42,885 bases of DNA. It comes from Gemmataceae bacterium. Lineage in GTDB: Bacteria > Planctomycetota > Planctomycetia > Gemmatales > Gemmataceae. A program made the translations under genes and the position numbers. The notes beneath the pieces were generated by a model. That model saw only the letters and a program-made list of their open reading frames with translations. It was not told where the DNA came from and ran no database searches. The stretch is from NCBI GenBank assembly GCA_009691845.1, contig SIAJ01000046.1, forward strand, positions 1-42,885, in the 5' to 3' direction. This document shows positions 39,566-42,885 of this stretch, one piece after another; within the stretch, counting starts at the first letter, position 1, and every line of letters begins with the position of its first letter.

Positions 39566-40654
39566 TTAAAAAACCGGTTGCAACGCCCCGCCGGCCTTGG
39601 CCGAATTCATGCAGGCATCGAGCACGCGTTGCGTTTTCAGGGCGATCTCTCCCCACATCGGATCGAGTTTCTTGGCGACAACCAGATCGGCGAAGTTGCG
39701 GATCATGTTGGTTTCCTGGGCATCGCTTTCGCCGTCGCTGTATTCGAAGATGCTGTGATTGCGAGCACGGTCGCGCATGTGGAAATCGCAGCCCTCCACT
39801 CGCAGGGTCGGGGCGTTCGTTTCGAACGTAGACTCGTTGCCGAAGAACGGCACGACAAAGTCGCGGACCATCAGGGAGCCTTTCGTGCCGCTCACGTGGG
39901 CCCACTGTTGATTTTCCGTACGGAACGAGCAGTAGAAACTCGCACTCACTCCGTCCGCAAACAGCAACTCGCCGGAAAACTCCGTGGGGACCGTGCCGGA
40001 ATGGGACGCGATCATTCGCCCGTGGACCTTCTCCGGCATGCGGTAGCCCATGACCCACAGACAAAAGCGCACGTTGTACCAGCCGAGATCGCCGAGGCAG
40101 CCGAGCGGTTCAAGTTGCGGACTCACGCGGATGTTGCTTGAGTAGAAATCCCCCGTGCCGGCAAAGCAGAATTGCGTGGCGATGCGGCGTACGTCGCCGA
40201 TGGTGCTGCCATCGTCGAGTACCGCTCGCATGAGTTGCAGTCGCTGGCCGTGCATGAACATCACGCCATCCATGAACTGCACGCCGTTCTTGGCGCAGGC
40301 CGCAATCATGGCCTTCACCTCGGCCGCGTTGGTTCCGCACGGCTTCTCGCACAGTACATGCTTGCCGGAGTTCGCGGCCCGGAGAACCCACTCGGTGCGA
40401 ATGCCTGTCGGCAGGGGAATGTACACGGCATCGACATCGTCGCGGCGAAGAAGTTCCTCGTAGGTGCAGGGTGCGGGTGCTTGAGGGAAGGGCACGGCCG
40501 CCTGGCACTCGTTGATGAAGGCCTGGGCCTTCGCGGGATCGCGGCTCGCGACGGCCGAGATCGTCGAGTTCCCGGACTTGCGAATGCCCTGCCAGTTCTT
40601 GCGGGCAATGTTGGCGGCCCCGAGAATTCCCCAACGGCAGATGCGTTCCGGCAT
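39566..40654 (-). CDS. Gfo/Idh/MocA family oxidoreductase, cytoplasmic type
   Basis: A 362-residue NAD(P)-dependent dehydrogenase of the Gfo/Idh/MocA family without a leader peptide, unlike the paralogue at 2404. The Rossmann loop is GILGAANIA (9-17), the family motif CEKPCG sits at 102-107, and GCLGDLGWYNVRFCLW marks the substrate-domain helix with its conserved Asp and Tyr. It resembles the dimeric-dihydrodiol/D-xylose dehydrogenase branch. The substrate cannot be fixed. It precedes the DUF4838 gene on the same strand with a palindrome in the 115-nt gap, so co-transcription is possible and would fit a sugar-processing pair. Confidence 0.9.
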   Translation of the reverse strand: MPERICRWGILGAANIARKNWQGIRKSGNSTISAVASRDPAKAQAFINECQAAVPFPQAPAPCTYEELLRRDDVDAVYIPLPTGIRTEWVLRAANSGKHVLCEKPCGTNAAEVKAMIAACAKNGVQFMDGVMFMHGQRLQLMRAVLDDGSTIGDVRRIATQFCFAGTGDFYSSNIRVSPQLEPLGCLGDLGWYNVRFCLWVMGYRMPEKVHGRMIASHSGTVPTEFSGELLFADGVSASFYCSFRTENQQWAHVSGTKGSLMVRDFVVPFFGNESTFETNAPTLRVEGCDFHMRDRARNHSIFEYSDGESDAQETNMIRNFADLVVAKKLDPMWGEIALKTQRVLDACMNSAKAGGALQPVF

Positions 40655-40895
40655 GATGTGGTTCCAAGGTTGGGAATAACAGGGTCCGTTCTGGACGAAT
40701 TCTCTTCTGCGCTACCCTGGCCACTATCATACGTCCGGCCACGAGCACGTGTATCCAGGACGATTCCAGAGCGTCTCGATTCTGGACGATGGCCGGTTTC
40801 TAGCAAACGCTTCCCAAATACCTTCGTTGCAATCAGATCGAACTTCGTTTAGCATCTCCACACCCGACTCATCTCCACAACCAGGAAGGACGCCC

Positions 40896-42578
40896 ATGAC
40901 ACGCTCAAACAGGAAGAAACTCCCGTCCCTCCACGTAGAAGCTCTTGAAGACCGAACGGTCCCGACGGCAGAAGTCTCCATTGCACCAGTTCCGTACGAC
41001 CCCACTGCCGAAGAGGGCGGCACGTCTGCCTATTTTGCCTTGCACCGCACGGGCAGTACTTCCGAGGCTCTCCCGGTCTATCTCGACCAGGGCAGCATCG
41101 GCATGTTTCCTTATCAGTACACGCTAACCGTCGATGGCTTCGGCACGATTACGCCTGGAATGCCCGTATCGATGGGCATGGGAATTAGCGATCTCACTAT
41201 CACGATGACCGCTGTCGACGATTTGGTGCCAGAGGAAACGCTCGACCCAACGATTGCAATCCTCCTGCCGCTAGATGGCTCGTACAACCTCGGTACACCC
41301 GATTCTGCTGTGTTTCACATCATTGACAATGATGGCTTGCCACCCGGCGACGGATCAACGATCGTTGTGGGAGATCGCGTTTGGCTGGATATGAGCGAGA
41401 ACGGCAGCCAAGAGGCGGCGGAGGCCGGCATTCCAGATGTGACTGTAGAGTTGCTGGATAACTCTGGATCAGTTCTTCAGACGGTGCAAACCAACCTGAC
41501 AGGAAACTACGCTTTTTCCGTGCAGCCTGGCGAGCAATATCAAATTCGGGTCAACTTGCCTTACGGCTACTGTACGACCTTGCAACTGGTGGGCGATCCT
41601 GCACTTGACAGCGATGTCGATTAAGATGGCGTGACCGATCTGTTTACCGTCGGAGCAGCATCCGACTTAACGCTGGATGCCGGCTTGGTTTACATTGAGG
41701 ATCCCGCGAATAACGCTCCCTTTCACATTTACCCGGAGCTACAGGTTACCGGAATGAATACCCCTCTGCTGTTTTCAGACGAAAGCGGGAACCCGATCTG
41801 GATCGGAGACTACGATGCGAATGGCGAAGAGGTCGAGGTCACGATCGAGATAGGTGGAGCATCTCTGGAAGGGGCGTCGCTAACACTCGGGAGTCTCGAT
41901 GAATTGACCTTCCTTGTGGGAGACGGCACGACGGATGAGGAGATGACATTCCGTGGCACGCTCCTGGATATCAACGAGGCACTACAGGGCTTGTCCTATC
42001 TGCCCCCGCCGTTGTATTCCGGGCCTGCGGGCTTTTGGCTGACCACAAACGACCTGGGTAATACTGGGACGGGTGGACCTAGCCAGAGTTCGACGCTCGT
42101 CGAACTCTTTGTAGGGAGCACTTATCGCGTCCGGTCTCCCGACCCAATTGCCTACGCGGCGGAGGCGGATACCAGCGAAATCGTGATTGAGTTGCCAGGC
42201 CCGAGTTCGAGCGACTTGGAGATGTACTTTGCCTTCGGCCTGAGCGGCATGGCCGAGTATGGAGTCGATTATTGGGCTGAAGCTAACGGCTTCGCCATGC
42301 CGGAGTTAGGGATATTGACCCTGCCAGCCGGGACGAGCGAGTACCGCATTAGCGTGCATTCGATCCTTGACGCAATCGCCGACGATGAAGAGTTTTCGTT
42401 TGCTATTACCGCACCGTTGGGTCTCGCGTCGCCACTCGGAACCATGGTGATAATGCAAATTAAGGATGAGCCGTTTGGGTTGAATAAGACGAAGCTGCCA
42501 GAGGGGAACAATCATGCGGCGGCACACCTCTTCTCGACTGCGTATCGGTTGCCTCTGGCCGCACGAAGAAACCCTTGA
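40896..42578 (+). pseudogene. ECD-type surface protein with Calx-beta/SdrD-B-like domains, interrupted by in-frame TAA
   Basis: From ATG 40896 (AAGGA just upstream) the frame runs to a TAA at 41622-41624 (242 residues) and continues open in the same frame to 42578. The N-terminus has the planctomycete leader LHVEALEDRTVPT (residues about 12-24). A Calx-beta-like region follows (about 25-155), then an SdrD B-like domain (VGDRVWLDMSENGSQEAAEA, DVTVELLDNSGSVLQTVQTN). The stop cuts this domain: DPALDSDVD is before it and DGVTDLFTVGAASDLTLDAG directly after it, just where relatives read on. The distal part holds a further Calx-beta-like module (DEEFSFAITAPLG). The last roughly 30 residues no longer look like the family, so the 3' end may also be damaged. 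Readthrough or sequencing error are alternatives. Confidence 0.7.
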
Positions 42579-42613
42579 TAAAATCTGAATCGTTGAGATT
42601 CAGCCATTTTATC
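42577..42613. terminator. Hairpin after the ECD-type gene
   Basis: GATAAAATCTGAATC and GATTCAGCCATTTTATC form an interrupted stem around GTTGA, overlapping the stop of the surface-protein frame. T-rich and A-rich arms could allow termination in either direction; there is no long T-run, so this is tentative. Confidence 0.4.
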
Positions 42614-42771
42614 GAGATTTCCCGTGTTTGTCGCCGGATACTTGGCATTGCGACAGTCAGGGCCAAAAGGGGCCAGAAAACTTTTCTGAAAATCCGTGGC
42701 CCTTTTCCCCGGCGACCGTCGCAAAGCAAAGAAACCCGAACGACCCGCACTTTTGCCGAGGAGCGAGCGTC

Positions 42772-42885
42772 ATGAGCCAACAACCTCCACCCAATTTCAA
42801 TTTCGACACGTCCGGGGGAAAGGACAACTCGGCATCGAAACAACCAGAACCCCAATCAGGTGCCAAGAAGCTCCTTAGCTCGCTT
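42772..42885 (+). CDS. N-terminal fragment of an unidentified protein
   Basis: The frame starts at ATG 42772 behind a good ribosome binding site (GAGGAGCG, 5-6 nt upstream) and is open to the window end, giving 38 residues. The start MSQQPPPNFNFDTSGGKD is polar and rich in Pro, Gln and Asn, and reads like a disordered cytoplasmic N-terminus. The family cannot be recognised. No signal peptide is visible in the part seen. Confidence 0.6.
   Translation, partial: MSQQPPPNFNFDTSGGKDNSASKQPEPQSGAKKLLSSL

Overview
The window looks like a chromosomal segment of a GC-rich member of the Planctomycetota, probably a Gemmatales/Pirellulales-type organism. The pointers are the planctomycete-typical families DUF1501, DUF1549/DUF1553, DUF1552, DUF1587/1592/1588/1585 and DUF1559, planctomycete cytochrome c domains, an ECD-type secretion leader (LEALEDRTVP), many Tat-like leaders on oxidoreductases, and a 23S-5S rRNA locus with no linked 16S gene.

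Layout. 1-2150: end of an RTX-repeat protein, then a repeat-rich gene-free stretch and two convergent gene remnants (a DUF1559 pseudopilin and a cytochrome c/LamG-type protein) joined tail to tail. 2404-8119 (+): Gfo/Idh/MocA oxidoreductase, DUF1549/DUF1553 protein, small membrane protein, DUF1501 protein and WD40 protein, the last three overlapping by 4 nt each. 8222-9208 (-): Tat-type sugar phosphate isomerase/epimerase. 9447-17184 (+): DUF1587/1592-type dihaem protein, DUF1552, DUF1549/DUF1553, DUF1501. 17210-18253 (-): SMP-30/gluconolactonase. 18405-18640 (-): remnant of a protein with an L7/L12-like domain. 18702-22790 (-): rRNA locus with tandem promoters, a terminator-like hairpin in the leader, tRNA-Ile, tRNA-Ala, 23S, 5S and terminator.

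22857-30951: prpB-like lyase, an alpha/beta hydrolase and a TPR protein, Sua5/TsaC, an HhH-GPD glycosylase, a signal-peptide/TPR/TM protein, and divergent queF and queC separated by a large palindrome. 31048-35336 (-): an operon encoding a P1B-type metal ATPase fused in frame to an HflK-like SPFH domain, followed by HflC. 35670-40654: LysR regulator, cupin, DUF4838 protein and a second Gfo/Idh/MocA oxidoreductase. 40896-42578: an ECD/Calx-beta/SdrD-type surface protein interrupted by an in-frame TAA. 42772-end: start of an unidentified gene.

The strongest candidates for something new are (i) the metal ATPase-HflK fusion co-transcribed with HflC; (ii) a family of small hairpins with varying stems but a constant CTCCG/CGGAG loop, one copy of which is translated in frame inside the ATPase; (iii) a strong promoter pair followed by an intrinsic-terminator-like hairpin ahead of a 16S-less rRNA operon; and (iv) the dense cluster of uncharacterised secreted cytochrome/DUF modules. 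All functional statements come from sequence reading and family knowledge; no database search was run.
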